A stretch of DNA of 17,824 nt. It comes from JAZQLP01 sp045629205. Lineage in GTDB: Bacteria > Bacillota > Clostridia > Oscillospirales > UBA644. The stretch spans positions 1 to 17,824 of the forward strand of contig JAZQQT010000160.1 of the NCBI GenBank assembly GCA_045629205.1. The letters run 5' to 3'. The stretch's first letter is position 1. Each line of letters starts with the position of its first letter. Below the pieces are notes generated by a model. It made no database searches and was not told the origin of the DNA. It saw only the letters and a program-made list of their open reading frames with translations. The position numbers were made by a program, and so were the translations under genes. Positions 8,436 through 15,594 of the stretch are shown piece by piece.

Positions 8436-9085
8436 ATTATAATCCGATTGTTGGTAGATTTATTAACGCCGATGATGCAGCAACTCTAAACAAGAGTTTA
8501 CCAACGATTATTTGGAGCCTTTTTTCATATTGTAATTGTTCTCCAATAGCTTTTAAAGACATGACCGGTTTTTTTACGATTGCGATAGTAGCAGGATTAG
8601 CATTGTCTTTAGAAGCGATAATTGCTTTAACTATACTTGTTATTTTTACTTTTGCATATGCCTATGATAAGAACTTTCGTAATTCAGTTAATTCCCTTTT
8701 TAATAATCTATATCAATGTTTAGCAACTGGTTTTGACTATCTTTTCAATGTTATATTAGATTGTTTTGATAAAGTTAAAAGTAGCAATTTTTATTCTGGG
8801 GAAGATGTGCATCATATTGTCGCAAAAAATGATCCCAGAGCTGACATCGCAAGATGTTTAATAGTCCATAACTGCCTAAAGGTAGATGATCCTTTTAATT
8901 TAGTAAAAATTAAAAAAACTTTTCATCTTCATCTACATACCAATTCGTATTTTGCTGCTGTTAATTTAATTCTTCTAATGTGTGTTGTGAAGAAAAAGAC
9001 AAAATCAGATAAAAAAAATGCTATTATTTCAGCAGTTACAATGATTGGCTCATTTTTAAAGGCAGCCAGTGATTTGCTTATTTAA
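8405..9085 (+). CDS. Orphan Rhs tip B: AHH-like nuclease toxin, no start codon
   Basis: The coding frame starts at the Rhs core DIDLYYLQSRYYNPIVGRFI and passes without a break through the ATG at 8561, giving about 226 residues. That ATG (MTGFF) lies inside the conserved D-x-TG segment and has no good ribosome binding site, so it is probably not a true start. A hydrophobic segment follows at about 8567-8665. The toxin domain has EDVHHIVAKNDPRADIAR, then DPFNLVKIKKTFHLHLHTNSYF. The spaced HH and HLHLHTN motifs are characteristic of AHH-type HNH nucleases found at the ends of Rhs and other polymorphic toxins. It is silent as placed; fusion to the Rhs body at the 31-bp repeat would be in frame. 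A likely immunity gene follows after 50 bp. Confidence 0.75.
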   Translation, partial: DIDLYYLQSRYYNPIVGRFINADDAATLNKSLPTIIWSLFSYCNCSPIAFKDMTGFFTIAIVAGLALSLEAIIALTILVIFTFAYAYDKNFRNSVNSLFNNLYQCLATGFDYLFNVILDCFDKVKSSNFYSGEDVHHIVAKNDPRADIARCLIVHNCLKVDDPFNLVKIKKTFHLHLHTNSYFAAVNLILLMCVVKKKTKSDKKNAIISAVTMIGSFLKAASDLLI

Positions 9086-9135
9086 CATATGTTTATTTAA
9101 AAAACGATATGATAATTTTTGTAAAGGAATAAAAT

Positions 9136-10164
9136 ATGGGGATAAAGATAACAGAAGAAAAATATAATAACCTCAAGCGGTCAGAAACTTATCTTTTTTC
9201 AGATTATTATATTTTCGTTTTTTCTGGTCATAAGATTGCCATATACGATAACGAAATGAATGAGCTATCAATCATTTCCGGGTTTTCTCTTACATATTCG
9301 GGTTGGCTGTCACCCGACAAAAAGGAATTTCTTGCTGTGTCATTGTCTAATATGTTTTATGTTATTACGCTGTCGGATTTTTCTGTAAAAAAAATATCAA
9401 TTGATCTGAATGATTGCTTTGATGGTCTTGAAGGCCAAGGGTGTTGGTCAGAAGACGGTGAGCATGTAATTATTCCTCTTCGTTCCTCTAAAAATCATTT
9501 TACAGAATTACGCTTTTATGACATCAAAGATTACTCGTTCACATCAAAAAAATTCGAGCATATATATGTAAATCGTATTGAGTTTGTTCCTTCCGAGAAA
9601 AAATATCTTATGTTTGCATGGTATTTCTATGGTCCATATGGTAATAAATGTGATGATATATCTGACGATGTTATTATTTGGTTTAATGATATTACAAGCG
9701 AAACATACAAACTTAAAGATTGTGGGGATATAATTTCAGGTATAAAAGTGCTTCCTTCCGAAAAACATATCTGTATATATGGATATAAATCCAAGATTGT
9801 GTTCGATTATTACGGAAATCGTTGTTACAGTAAAAAAACAAGAAAAAATAATATCAATAAAATAACCGATTTTTCTGTTTTTTCTGATTTGGATCCGGGA
9901 AAAAGAAAAAATATAGAAGCTGCTTATGATAATAAAGATCCATTAAATCAAGTAAATGCTATTGAGTTTTCGATAAATAAAAAATACTGTTTTATCGGAA
10001 CAGCAAAACGTTTGATTATAATAGATATTGAAACAGCAGAACATGCGACAAAATCGATTGATTCCGGTGTTTGGCAAATAGTCGAAACAAAAAATGGGCA
10101 TATCCTTGCGGGAACATTATTCGGAATAAGAATATTTGATATTGCAGCATCCTGTTTATTATAG
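9136..10164 (+). CDS. Beta-propeller-like protein, candidate immunity for tip B
   Basis: This 342-residue protein starts behind AAAGGA. It is made of repeated short strands with patterns such as IAIYDNE, FYVITLSD, LRFYDIKD and LIIIDIETA, typical of a WD40-like or lactonase-like beta-propeller, in about six or seven blades. There is no signal peptide or membrane segment. It follows the AHH tip by 50 bp and precedes another small gene by 18 bp, so it is probably in the same transcript. A propeller is a plausible binding scaffold for a nuclease, but I cannot name an immunity family with certainty. The last 112 bp (10039-10150) recur at 10730-10841, where the protein would end in IAA rather than IAASCLL. 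The gene's end may therefore be a recombination product. Confidence 0.6.
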   Translation: MGIKITEEKYNNLKRSETYLFSDYYIFVFSGHKIAIYDNEMNELSIISGFSLTYSGWLSPDKKEFLAVSLSNMFYVITLSDFSVKKISIDLNDCFDGLEGQGCWSEDGEHVIIPLRSSKNHFTELRFYDIKDYSFTSKKFEHIYVNRIEFVPSEKKYLMFAWYFYGPYGNKCDDISDDVIIWFNDITSETYKLKDCGDIISGIKVLPSEKHICIYGYKSKIVFDYYGNRCYSKKTRKNNINKITDFSVFSDLDPGKRKNIEAAYDNKDPLNQVNAIEFSINKKYCFIGTAKRLIIIDIETAEHATKSIDSGVWQIVETKNGHILAGTLFGIRIFDIAASCLL

Positions 10165-10182
10165 ATAAGGAGTTCATTTATA

Positions 10183-10623
10183 ATGAATGCTAAAAACGTA
10201 GTAATTTCATTGGATGATGCCTTTGATTATTATGAGATGAGCAAAAGGGTAATTTCCGATAAGCCAGTATATTGTTTTATCCCGTCAAAGAATATTTTTT
10301 ATAAAAACAAGGATAAATATAAAGATCAAAGTATACCGTTTATTAATTCATATGAACAATGCGTAAAATTGATTGATGAATATTTAAAGCATCCTTCTAA
10401 AAACAATTATCGACTCGCTTTCGAACATCAATCAAAAGAATCAAGAAATAAAGTTGTTGATTTTCTATGGTTCTTTGAACACATTGACGGTTGTGCGGAT
10501 TTTAGTAATTTTGAAAAATGCAGGATGCTAAAAGTGCTGAAAAAATGGTGCTTTACCAACAATTTTGTATATGTGGAACCTCAAGTATATAGACCAGACA
10601 ACGACTATCACCTTCCCGATTGA
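10183..10623 (+). CDS. Small soluble protein, possibly UPF0158-like or second immunity protein
   Basis: This 146-residue protein has a clear AAGGAG site and starts 18 bp after the propeller gene, so the two are likely one operon. The opening VVISLDDAFDYYEMSK, and the later FEHQSKESR and KWCFTNNFVYVEPQVY, loosely resemble the UPF0158 layout (an early SLDD-type helix, a late WC-containing segment). The match is from memory and weak. It could be a second immunity protein carried with tip B, or the partner of another lost tip. No catalytic motif is visible. Confidence 0.5.
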   Translation: MNAKNVVISLDDAFDYYEMSKRVISDKPVYCFIPSKNIFYKNKDKYKDQSIPFINSYEQCVKLIDEYLKHPSKNNYRLAFEHQSKESRNKVVDFLWFFEHIDGCADFSNFEKCRMLKVLKKWCFTNNFVYVEPQVYRPDNDYHLPD

Positions 10624-10648
10624 TCTTTTTTAAACTTATGTAATCGGG
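10615..10648 (+). terminator. Weak terminator-like inverted repeat
   Basis: CCCGATT and AATCGGG arms span the stop of the preceding gene with a 20-base loop, followed by TTTAAAC. The loop is long and the tail short, so this is only a candidate. Confidence 0.3.
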
Positions 10649-10666
10649 TTTAAACAAAAAGAATCA

Positions 10667-10843
10667 AAATTGAAAGAATGCACTTTTTATTTTCGAGGAG
10701 AACAGTCTTGGAACAAATATTTACTGAGGGAACATGCGACTAAATCGATTAATTCCGGTGTTTGGCAAATAGTTGAAACAAAAAATGGGCATATCCTTGC
10801 GGGAACATTATTCGGAATAAGAATATTTGATATTGCAGCATAA
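10667..10843 (+). pseudogene. Propeller-gene 3' duplicate behind an FRG-like scrap
   Basis: Positions 10730-10841 repeat 10039-10150 with three substitutions in 112 bases and no gap, keeping the frame for the protein end NGHILAGTLFGIRIFDIAA. Upstream, the same frame reads ECTFYFRGEQSWNKYLLR, which resembles the YFRGxxxW start of an FRG domain (weak, from memory). A TTG at 10670 could begin the frame, but no convincing ribosome binding site was found. It looks like a remnant left by cassette duplication and deletion. Confidence 0.6.
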
Positions 10844-10942
10844 ACACAGTATGATTATTTTGGGTTATTTTATTCATAATAGAGAATTATATTTGTTTTG
10901 ATGTTTTTCTTTTGTAAAATACAATAGTATATGATTTTTGAA

Positions 10943-10974
10943 TTTAGAGGTCGCTCTTTCAAGCGACCTCTAAA
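10943..10974 (+). terminator. Strong hairpin at the end of the toxin locus
   Basis: A perfect 13-bp stem (TTTAGAGGTCGCT and its complement) has a 6-base loop. The tail is weak (TATATT). Its position after the last toxin-related fragment suggests it closes the rightward transcript, mirroring the terminator at 38-65. Confidence 0.55.
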
Positions 10975-11017
10975 TATATTGATATGTTGACAATGATTGA
11001 AAAAAAACATATACTAA

Positions 11018-11185
11018 ATATATACAAATATAGTCTTTGGTCAGGAACCTTCAAATAAAATCAATGGCATTAATCTCAAAAAGGCCAGAAATGTTATTAA
11101 CGCTTTATCAGGAGAAATCGATGATACAATATCCCTGCTAGGATGTACTCCTGAAAGTGATCTACTGCTGTTAATGGAACATTGA
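11018..11185 (+). pseudogene. Unrecognised coding remnant
   Basis: An open frame without a usable start encodes a helical fragment containing INLKKARNVINALSGEIDD and ending LLLLMEH. It stops two bases before a transposase fragment begins in another frame. I recognise no family; the abrupt ends suggest the tail of a broken gene. Confidence 0.3.
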
Positions 11186-11186
11186 T

Positions 11187-11258
11187 TTTACATACAAAAG
11201 GTGTGGGCATTTATTTCAAGATCGGTATAAAAGTGAGCCGGTGGACGATGATGCATAC
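11187..11258 (+). pseudogene. Y1 (IS200/REP-type) transposase fragment
   Basis: One frame reads YKRCGHLFQDRYKSEPVDDD, matching the conserved GHLFQDRFKSEPVEDD block of Y1-type, REP-associated tyrosine transposases. Only about 24 residues survive. The HUH motif, the catalytic Tyr region and the ends are missing, so it is inactive. The frame ends seven codons later at a TAA. Confidence 0.7.
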
Positions 11259-11272
11259 AATTTGAAAAAGAT

Positions 11273-11698
11273 ATGCTTGTAAAACGGATAATTGATGTGG
11301 GAAAAGCCTTTTATGTGTCAAATAAATTGATGCCTACAGACAGAAGCTTGGATACATCGGCATTTCAAAATTATAAAATTTCCTGTATGATGAACGGATC
11401 GTGGTTTATTCTGCAGGAATCAGGTGAACAATCAGTTGATGATCCATCACCGTTAAATGATTTATTAATACCTCATTATATGATTGTTTGGTGGTCAAGT
11501 TTAGCAACGCGAAAAAATTTGCATGTTGGTTCCTTTGATACTGTTTCTGTGTATTACAATAAATTTTTACCGACTGATCCGAACTTGATTCTTACGAGAG
11601 GATTTACACCTGAACAAATTGATCGTTTGGCAGCCATACATGGACATTATGACTTGCAAGCACGATACCCTAAAGATTATTTGATGACAGATTGTTAA
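11273..11698 (+). CDS. Truncated or hypothetical protein, 141 aa
   Basis: This soluble protein has no recognised family. It includes aromatic stretches such as CMMNGSWFILQESG and HYMIVWWSSLATRKNLH, and ends HGHYDLQARYPKDYLMTDC. The frame opens only a few codons before the ATG, at the junction with the transposase fragment. No good ribosome binding site precedes the ATG (only GAAAAAG), so the true N-terminus was probably lost. A strong terminator follows at 11716. It is best read as the surviving C-terminal part of an older gene, although a short expressed protein cannot be excluded. Confidence 0.45.
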   Translation: MLVKRIIDVGKAFYVSNKLMPTDRSLDTSAFQNYKISCMMNGSWFILQESGEQSVDDPSPLNDLLIPHYMIVWWSSLATRKNLHVGSFDTVSVYYNKFLPTDPNLILTRGFTPEQIDRLAAIHGHYDLQARYPKDYLMTDC

Positions 11699-11715
11699 GT
11701 TAAGAAAATCTATGC

Positions 11716-11750
11716 TCCGCATTTCAAATTCGAAGTGCGGAATTTTTTTT
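11716..11750 (+). terminator. Rho-independent terminator
   Basis: A 10-bp stem (TCCGCATTTC with GAAGTGCGGA, one wobble position) is followed by an eight-T run. It ends the preceding gene and isolates the promoter at 11816. Confidence 0.85.
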
Positions 11751-11815
11751 AATCTCTAAAAAATATACTTTTCTTTTAATAATTTGCAATTTTAAATAAA
11801 ATTCACACAAAGCAC

Positions 11816-11844
11816 TTGCATTACATCACATAGCGTGATATAAT
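11816..11844 (+). promoter_or_regulatory. Sigma-A promoter of the lysis operon with a possible operator
   Basis: The -35 TTGCAT, a 17-bp spacer and a perfect -10 TATAAT (11839-11844) form a near-consensus promoter. Within the spacer, ATCAC-ATAGC-GTGAT (11825-11839) is a short dyad well placed for repressor binding. The first gene starts about 60 bases downstream. Confidence 0.8.
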
Positions 11845-11907
11845 ACAGGTAAAAGTAAACGAAGCTATATGTTTGATTTTTAGTTAGCATATGCGAAAGG
11901 AGCAACC

Positions 11908-12081
11908 ATGCCAGACTTATCTTATGAAATCAGGACTCCAAATTATTCTTTATTAATAGGAAAAATAGAAAAACACAAAAATAAAATAGTCTTATCAGTT
12001 AAGAGTCATGGTAAAATTGATGAGATTGAAGCAGAACAACTACTAAATATAATTGTTTCCTTGTCTGCACAGATAATTTAA
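11908..12081 (+). CDS. 57-aa small protein leading the lysis operon
   Basis: A GAAAGGAG site precedes the ATG by 6 bases, and the strong promoter at 11816 lies directly upstream, so this short gene is very likely real. The protein has an amphipathic, strand-rich first half (YSLLIGKIEKHKNKIVLSV) and a helical end (EAEQLLNIIVSLSAQII). There is no signal peptide, and the final hydrophobic part is too short for a membrane span. I recognise no family. A terminator-like hairpin 43 bp after the stop separates it from the rest of the operon, so it would be made at a higher level than the downstream genes. It may be a regulator of the module or a small phage-type protein. Confidence 0.7.
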   Translation: MPDLSYEIRTPNYSLLIGKIEKHKNKIVLSVKSHGKIDEIEAEQLLNIIVSLSAQII

Positions 12082-12124
12082 TTAAAGAATTATATACACG
12101 AGTTTTTCCGATAAATCCGAGAAA

Positions 12125-12176
12125 AACCGGTATTTTTCAGCACAAAAGGTTGTAGCTGAGAATACCGGTTTTTTTT
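12125..12176 (+). terminator. Terminator or attenuator inside the lysis operon
   Basis: A long stem (AACCGGTATT...CAGC pairing with GCTGAGAATACCGGTT, one bulge) ends in eight T. No clear promoter lies between it and the regulator gene at 12217, so read-through may set expression of the lysis genes. A 7-bp alternative pairing upstream (GTTTTTC 12102-12108 with GAAAAAC 12121-12127) overlaps its left arm. Confidence 0.75.
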
Positions 12177-12216
12177 ATTAACAAATTTAAGAATGTATTT
12201 ATTGAAAGGAGGACAG

Positions 12217-12576
12217 ATGACGGCGGCAGAACGAAGACGCAACATAATGCGCATTATGTTTAAAAGACGATACGAAAAAATTGAAATTCTTGCGTCCGAG
12301 TTCAACGTCAGTGAAAGAACAATAAGACGAGACATTTCGATTTTAAGTGAAGAAAACAATCCGATTTACACAATGCAAGGCAGATATTACGGAGGCATCT
12401 ATATCACAGAAGGTTGTTATAATAACATGTTATATATTACTTGCCAAGAGAAGTTTATTTTACAAAAAGCATATAATCTACTGCAAAAAAAATGTGATAG
12501 TGAATCCGAGGTTCAAACATTATTAGACATGAAAATAATAATCGAAAAATACAGTATTCCACAAAATGATTGTTAA
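12217..12576 (+). CDS. DeoR-like HTH transcriptional regulator, 119 aa
   Basis: The start at 12217 is chosen because GAAAGGAGG sits just before it; an in-frame ATG at 12193 has no such site. Residues about 3-55 form a DeoR-type winged helix: ERRRNIMRIMFKRRYEKIEI, then LASEFNVSERTIRRDISIL as the recognition region. A short wing follows (GRYYGGIYITEG). The C-terminal half is helical and has no sugar-binding domain, unlike full DeoR proteins of about 250 residues. Short proteins of this design are frequent in Clostridia prophages. It lies after the attenuator and 63 bp before the XhlA-like gene, so it may control the lysis genes, perhaps at the dyad in the 11816 promoter or at GATAT-CATA-ATATC near 12603. 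The target is inference. Confidence 0.75.
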   Translation: MTAAERRRNIMRIMFKRRYEKIEILASEFNVSERTIRRDISILSEENNPIYTMQGRYYGGIYITEGCYNNMLYITCQEKFILQKAYNLLQKKCDSESEVQTLLDMKIIIEKYSIPQNDC

Positions 12577-12639
12577 ATAGGTCATGTATTTTCCTCTTAA
12601 AAAGATATCATAATATCACAACCAAGAAAGGAGACTATT

Positions 12640-12930
12640 ATGGAAGGAATTGAAATAATTTTAGAAAGACACGATCAACGAATTAATACGATTGAACGTG
12701 ACATAAAAGAAATTCGCGAGGTTCAATCAGACATACGTTCTATTAACGAAACTTTAGTAACTCTTGCAACAGAATTAAAGCATACAAATGAGCATCTTGC
12801 AAGAAACGAGCAGAAAATTGATGAGATTGAAAAACAGCCAAAAATCCGTTTACAGCAAATAATAACTGCGATAATTGCTGCTCTTTCAGGAGGCCTTGTA
12901 TCAATCATCTTAAACTATATTTTTACATAA
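12640..12930 (+). CDS. XhlA-like (hemolysin XhlA family) membrane protein, 96 aa
   Basis: An AAAGGAG site precedes the ATG. Residues 1-70 are a charged, heptad-like helix (ERHDQRINTIERDIKEIREVQ onwards) predicted to form a coiled coil. Residues about 73-95 are a single membrane span (LQQIITAIIAALSGGLVSIIL). This layout, a long cytoplasmic helix with a C-terminal anchor, is that of XhlA from Bacillus phage-like lysis cassettes, where it works with a holin and an amidase. The gene lies 13 bp before a holin gene and in the same operon as an endolysin, which fits well. It is slightly longer than typical XhlA proteins. Confidence 0.75.
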   Translation: MEGIEIILERHDQRINTIERDIKEIREVQSDIRSINETLVTLATELKHTNEHLARNEQKIDEIEKQPKIRLQQIITAIIAALSGGLVSIILNYIFT

Positions 12931-12943
12931 AAAGGAGGATTTT

Positions 12944-13231
12944 ATGGAATATCAAGAATATATCCGCACAGAATTATTAGTTTTAATCCCGGTTTTATAT
13001 ATATTAGGTATAGGATTAAAACGAAGCAAAATACCCAATAAATTTATCCCTTTAATTTTAGGTTGTATTGCTATTGTTCTTTCTGCATTGTGGGTGTTTG
13101 CAACTGAATACCTTGAAAATGGTCAGGAACTTCTCATTGCTTTATTTACGGCAATTACTCAAGGAATTCTTATTGCCGGAGCCAGCGTTTATTTAAACCA
13201 ATTAATAGTTCAGTCAAAAAAAGAGAAATGA
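12944..13231 (+). CDS. Phage holin, Hol44-like family
   Basis: This 95-residue membrane protein follows an AAAGGAGG site. It has three to four hydrophobic stretches (ELLVLIPVLYILGIGL, FIPLILGCIAIVLSALWVF, LLIALFTAITQGILIAGASV) and a charged lysine-rich tail (QSKKEK). The ordering and the early LVLIPVLYILG motif match the Hol44 / phage_holin_5_2 type of small holins that open the membrane to release endolysin. It is flanked 13 bp upstream by the XhlA-like gene and 15 bp downstream by the endolysin, a standard lysis-cassette order. Family assignment is from memory, but the context is strong. Confidence 0.85.
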   Translation: MEYQEYIRTELLVLIPVLYILGIGLKRSKIPNKFIPLILGCIAIVLSALWVFATEYLENGQELLIALFTAITQGILIAGASVYLNQLIVQSKKEK

Positions 13232-13246
13232 ATTAAAGGAGAAAAA

Positions 13247-14203
13247 ATGGAATTTACAATCAGAACAACAAAACCGTCTTCTGGGAATAAATATTACATC
13301 ACAAAAGGAAATGGCGGTTATTCAGATGCTGTTAAAGGATTTCCACAGGATAAAGAGTGCGATGTTCTATCAAATTGTGTTGGGTATGCATATGGTCGTT
13401 TTAATGAAATCGGTCAATATGGATGTTGTAAATATTTAGCACCAGTAAATGCTGAGAAATTTATATTGTATAAAGGCGATTGTCAAACAGGTATGATACC
13501 GGAAAAAGGGGCTTGTATGGTTTGGCAAAAAGGAGATTCTTTATCGGGAAGTGATGGAGCAGGTCATGTGGCGATTGTGGAAAAAGTAATCAGTGAAACG
13601 GAAGTATATACTTCAGAAAGCAGTTATGGCGGCAAAGCATTTTATAATAAAACACGAAAAAAAGGAAATGACGGAAATTGGGGATTAGGTAAAGATTATA
13701 CCTTTTTGGGATTTATTTATAATCCAAGTGTAACAATGATAGAAGAAAAGGCTAATGAAACAGTAAAACAAGATAATGATAACATTTTAAAAATCGGTGA
13801 CATCGTTTCTGTTAAACAAGGATCCTATTATTATAACAGCAAAAAATCCGTTCCTGAATGGGTTTGTAATAAAACATGGATAATCAAAAGTATTTCCAAT
13901 AACAGAGTAGTTATTGATAAATCAGTTGATGGAAAATCATCAATCTGCAGTCCTATTCATGTAAATGATCTTATTATGGTAAAATCGCAAACTGAATTCA
14001 AATCCTATAAAATCATGGTAACAACGTCAACTTTGAACATTCGAAAAGGAGCAGGTACATCTTATAAAAAAATTGGTTGTATTCATAAAGGTGATATCTA
14101 CGAAATCGTATCAGAAGCGAATGGAGTTGGAGCTAAAAGATGGGGCAAGATACAACCTTCATCAGGATGGATTTCATTAGATTATACAGAAAAGATTTGT
14201 TAA
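13247..14203 (+). CDS. Endolysin with CHAP-type peptidase and SH3 domains
   Basis: This 318-residue peptidoglycan hydrolase has no signal peptide, as expected for a holin-released enzyme. Residues 1-160 form a CHAP/NlpC-like cysteine peptidase or amidase: Cys44 in LSNCVGYAYGR and His107 in GAGHVAIVEKV are the likely catalytic pair, with a SESSYGG segment near 124-129. A middle segment (about 181-246, LKIGDIVSVKQG) looks like a small beta-rich wall-binding domain. Residues about 254-316 are a bacterial SH3 domain (TSTLNIRKGAGTSYKKIG). The site AAAGGAG supports the start. It is in the same operon as the holin and ends 13 bp before a permease gene. Confidence 0.9.
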   Translation: MEFTIRTTKPSSGNKYYITKGNGGYSDAVKGFPQDKECDVLSNCVGYAYGRFNEIGQYGCCKYLAPVNAEKFILYKGDCQTGMIPEKGACMVWQKGDSLSGSDGAGHVAIVEKVISETEVYTSESSYGGKAFYNKTRKKGNDGNWGLGKDYTFLGFIYNPSVTMIEEKANETVKQDNDNILKIGDIVSVKQGSYYYNSKKSVPEWVCNKTWIIKSISNNRVVIDKSVDGKSSICSPIHVNDLIMVKSQTEFKSYKIMVTTSTLNIRKGAGTSYKKIGCIHKGDIYEIVSEANGVGAKRWGKIQPSSGWISLDYTEKIC

Positions 14204-14216
14204 AAAAGAGATAACC

Positions 14217-15326
14217 ATGATAAACAGTCTGATAGACAATCCTGTCACTATCTTATTTGTTATAATTATGCTTGGCATGTTGATTAACAAAGTTAAAATT
14301 TTCAATATCTCAATTTTATATGTTGGCGTATTGTTTGTATCTGTAGCACTTGGATATATATTGACTTTAAATTCGGAATTTGCTATAAGCGATGAAAGCA
14401 AAAATATGTTCTCGGTTTTTTCTGATTTTGGATCATCACTGTTTATTTCCATCATTGGAATTTCAGCAGGAAACACTTTAACAAAGAAAATCAAACAATA
14501 TTTGTTCCCGATGTTGATTGGCATGTTAATGCCGTTATTTGCAGCCATAATTCTCGTATTCATTGCAAAAATTGATTGTCAGACAGACAAATCAATTTAT
14601 CTTGGGATTTTTTGTGGAGCAATTACATCTTCACCGGGATTAGCAGTAACGAATGAAATGCCAGAAATTAATGCAAATTTATCCACCATTGGATATTGTT
14701 GTTCATATGTTATTGGATTATCACTTATTATTATAATCACACAACTGGGCGCAAGAAAAATAAAGGTTGAAGAGGAAATTTTTAATCATTTAAATTCTTT
14801 TGATACAAATAATATTTTATTAATTCTATCTATCAATATAGTATGCGGTAAAATAATTGGCAACATAAATTTCCCATTAACTGATATTCCAATTGGTTCA
14901 ACAATTGGAATAATAATATCAGGGATAATAATTGGATTGATATGCAAAAAAATAAATATTAACAATATGGAAAATAATGCAATAGCGGAATTTATTCGGA
15001 ATCTTGGATTACTAATATTTCTTGTTTGTAATGGGATACAATCAGGAAGAGAATTCTTATCAATCTTTAATCTAAAATATTTAGCGTATGGGTTTTTAAT
15101 CGCATTTGGAACGATAATCGGAGGATATGTTTTTTGTTTATCTTTTAAGAACACGAAGGCGGAAAAATTAGCTATTATATGTGGTGGAATGACAAGTTCA
15201 CCGGCTATGATTGCACTAAAGGATAAAGTAAATAATAGTAATATTATATCATCGTTTACGATAGCATATATTTCTTCATTATTAACTACGGTTTTCGAAA
15301 TAAAAATACTTGATTATATTATATAA
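14217..15326 (+). CDS. AspT/YidE-like (AAEx family) permease, 369 aa
   Basis: This integral membrane protein has about ten hydrophobic spans in two halves. Each half carries the family's TSSP motif: GAITSSPGLA at about 134-143 and GGMTSSPAM at about 323-331. This duplicated motif is typical of the aspartate:alanine exchanger superfamily (AspT, YidE, YbjL). The protein lacks the two central TrkA-C domains of those roughly 550-residue proteins and is therefore a compact version. Substrate cannot be read from the sequence. It starts 13 bp after the endolysin on the same strand with a weak AAAGAGAT site, so it is probably co-transcribed, although this kind of permease is not a usual part of a lysis cassette. 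A hairpin at 15384 probably ends the operon. Confidence 0.75.
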   Translation: MINSLIDNPVTILFVIIMLGMLINKVKIFNISILYVGVLFVSVALGYILTLNSEFAISDESKNMFSVFSDFGSSLFISIIGISAGNTLTKKIKQYLFPMLIGMLMPLFAAIILVFIAKIDCQTDKSIYLGIFCGAITSSPGLAVTNEMPEINANLSTIGYCCSYVIGLSLIIIITQLGARKIKVEEEIFNHLNSFDTNNILLILSINIVCGKIIGNINFPLTDIPIGSTIGIIISGIIIGLICKKININNMENNAIAEFIRNLGLLIFLVCNGIQSGREFLSIFNLKYLAYGFLIAFGTIIGGYVFCLSFKNTKAEKLAIICGGMTSSPAMIALKDKVNNSNIISSFTIAYISSLLTTVFEIKILDYII

Positions 15327-15383
15327 CTTCTGAAATTTACACAAAAATACTGTTTTATCACTTAATCTATTTTGTGTGGATAA

Positions 15384-15407
15384 CTAAAATATTTCGCAAT
15401 ATTTTAG
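15384..15407 (+). terminator. Probable terminator of the lysis operon
   Basis: A perfect 9-bp stem (CTAAAATAT and its complement) with a TTCGCA loop lies 57 bp after the permease stop and is followed by TATTTTGAT. The stem is AT-rich and the T run weak, so efficiency is uncertain. Confidence 0.5.
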
Positions 15408-15432
15408 TATTTTGATGGCAATATTTCTTGAA

Positions 15433-15457
15433 GTTTGGCCGCATTTTTGCGGCAAAC
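15433..15457. other. GC-rich hairpin, no tail
   Basis: GTTTGGCCGC and GCGGCAAAC pair with one bulged base around an ATTTTT loop. There is no T run after it. It may back up the terminator at 15384 or be a remnant. The rest of 15408-15594 holds nothing I can name. Confidence 0.3.
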
Positions 15458-15594
15458 ATCATTCTGTGCATTTATATGTTTTTTGTAAGTGTTTCTTCTG
15501 TGTATATTGACTCGGCCGATTAACACATACAGTGTAACGGTTAACTATAATAGATCTCGGTGTAAATACGGCATAAATCTATTCGCTTTTCCGA

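Noticed and set aside
8561..8563. ATG as the true start of the AHH tip
   Set aside because: The Rhs core continues in frame upstream to 8405, and the ATG sits inside the conserved D-x-TG segment without a ribosome binding site.
12193..12216. Upstream ATG for the HTH regulator
   Set aside because: The strong GAAAGGAGG site lies between this ATG and the one at 12217, which supports the later start.
11816..15326. An intact prophage
   Set aside because: Only lysis-type genes are present; no integrase, capsid, portal, terminase or tail genes are visible in the window.
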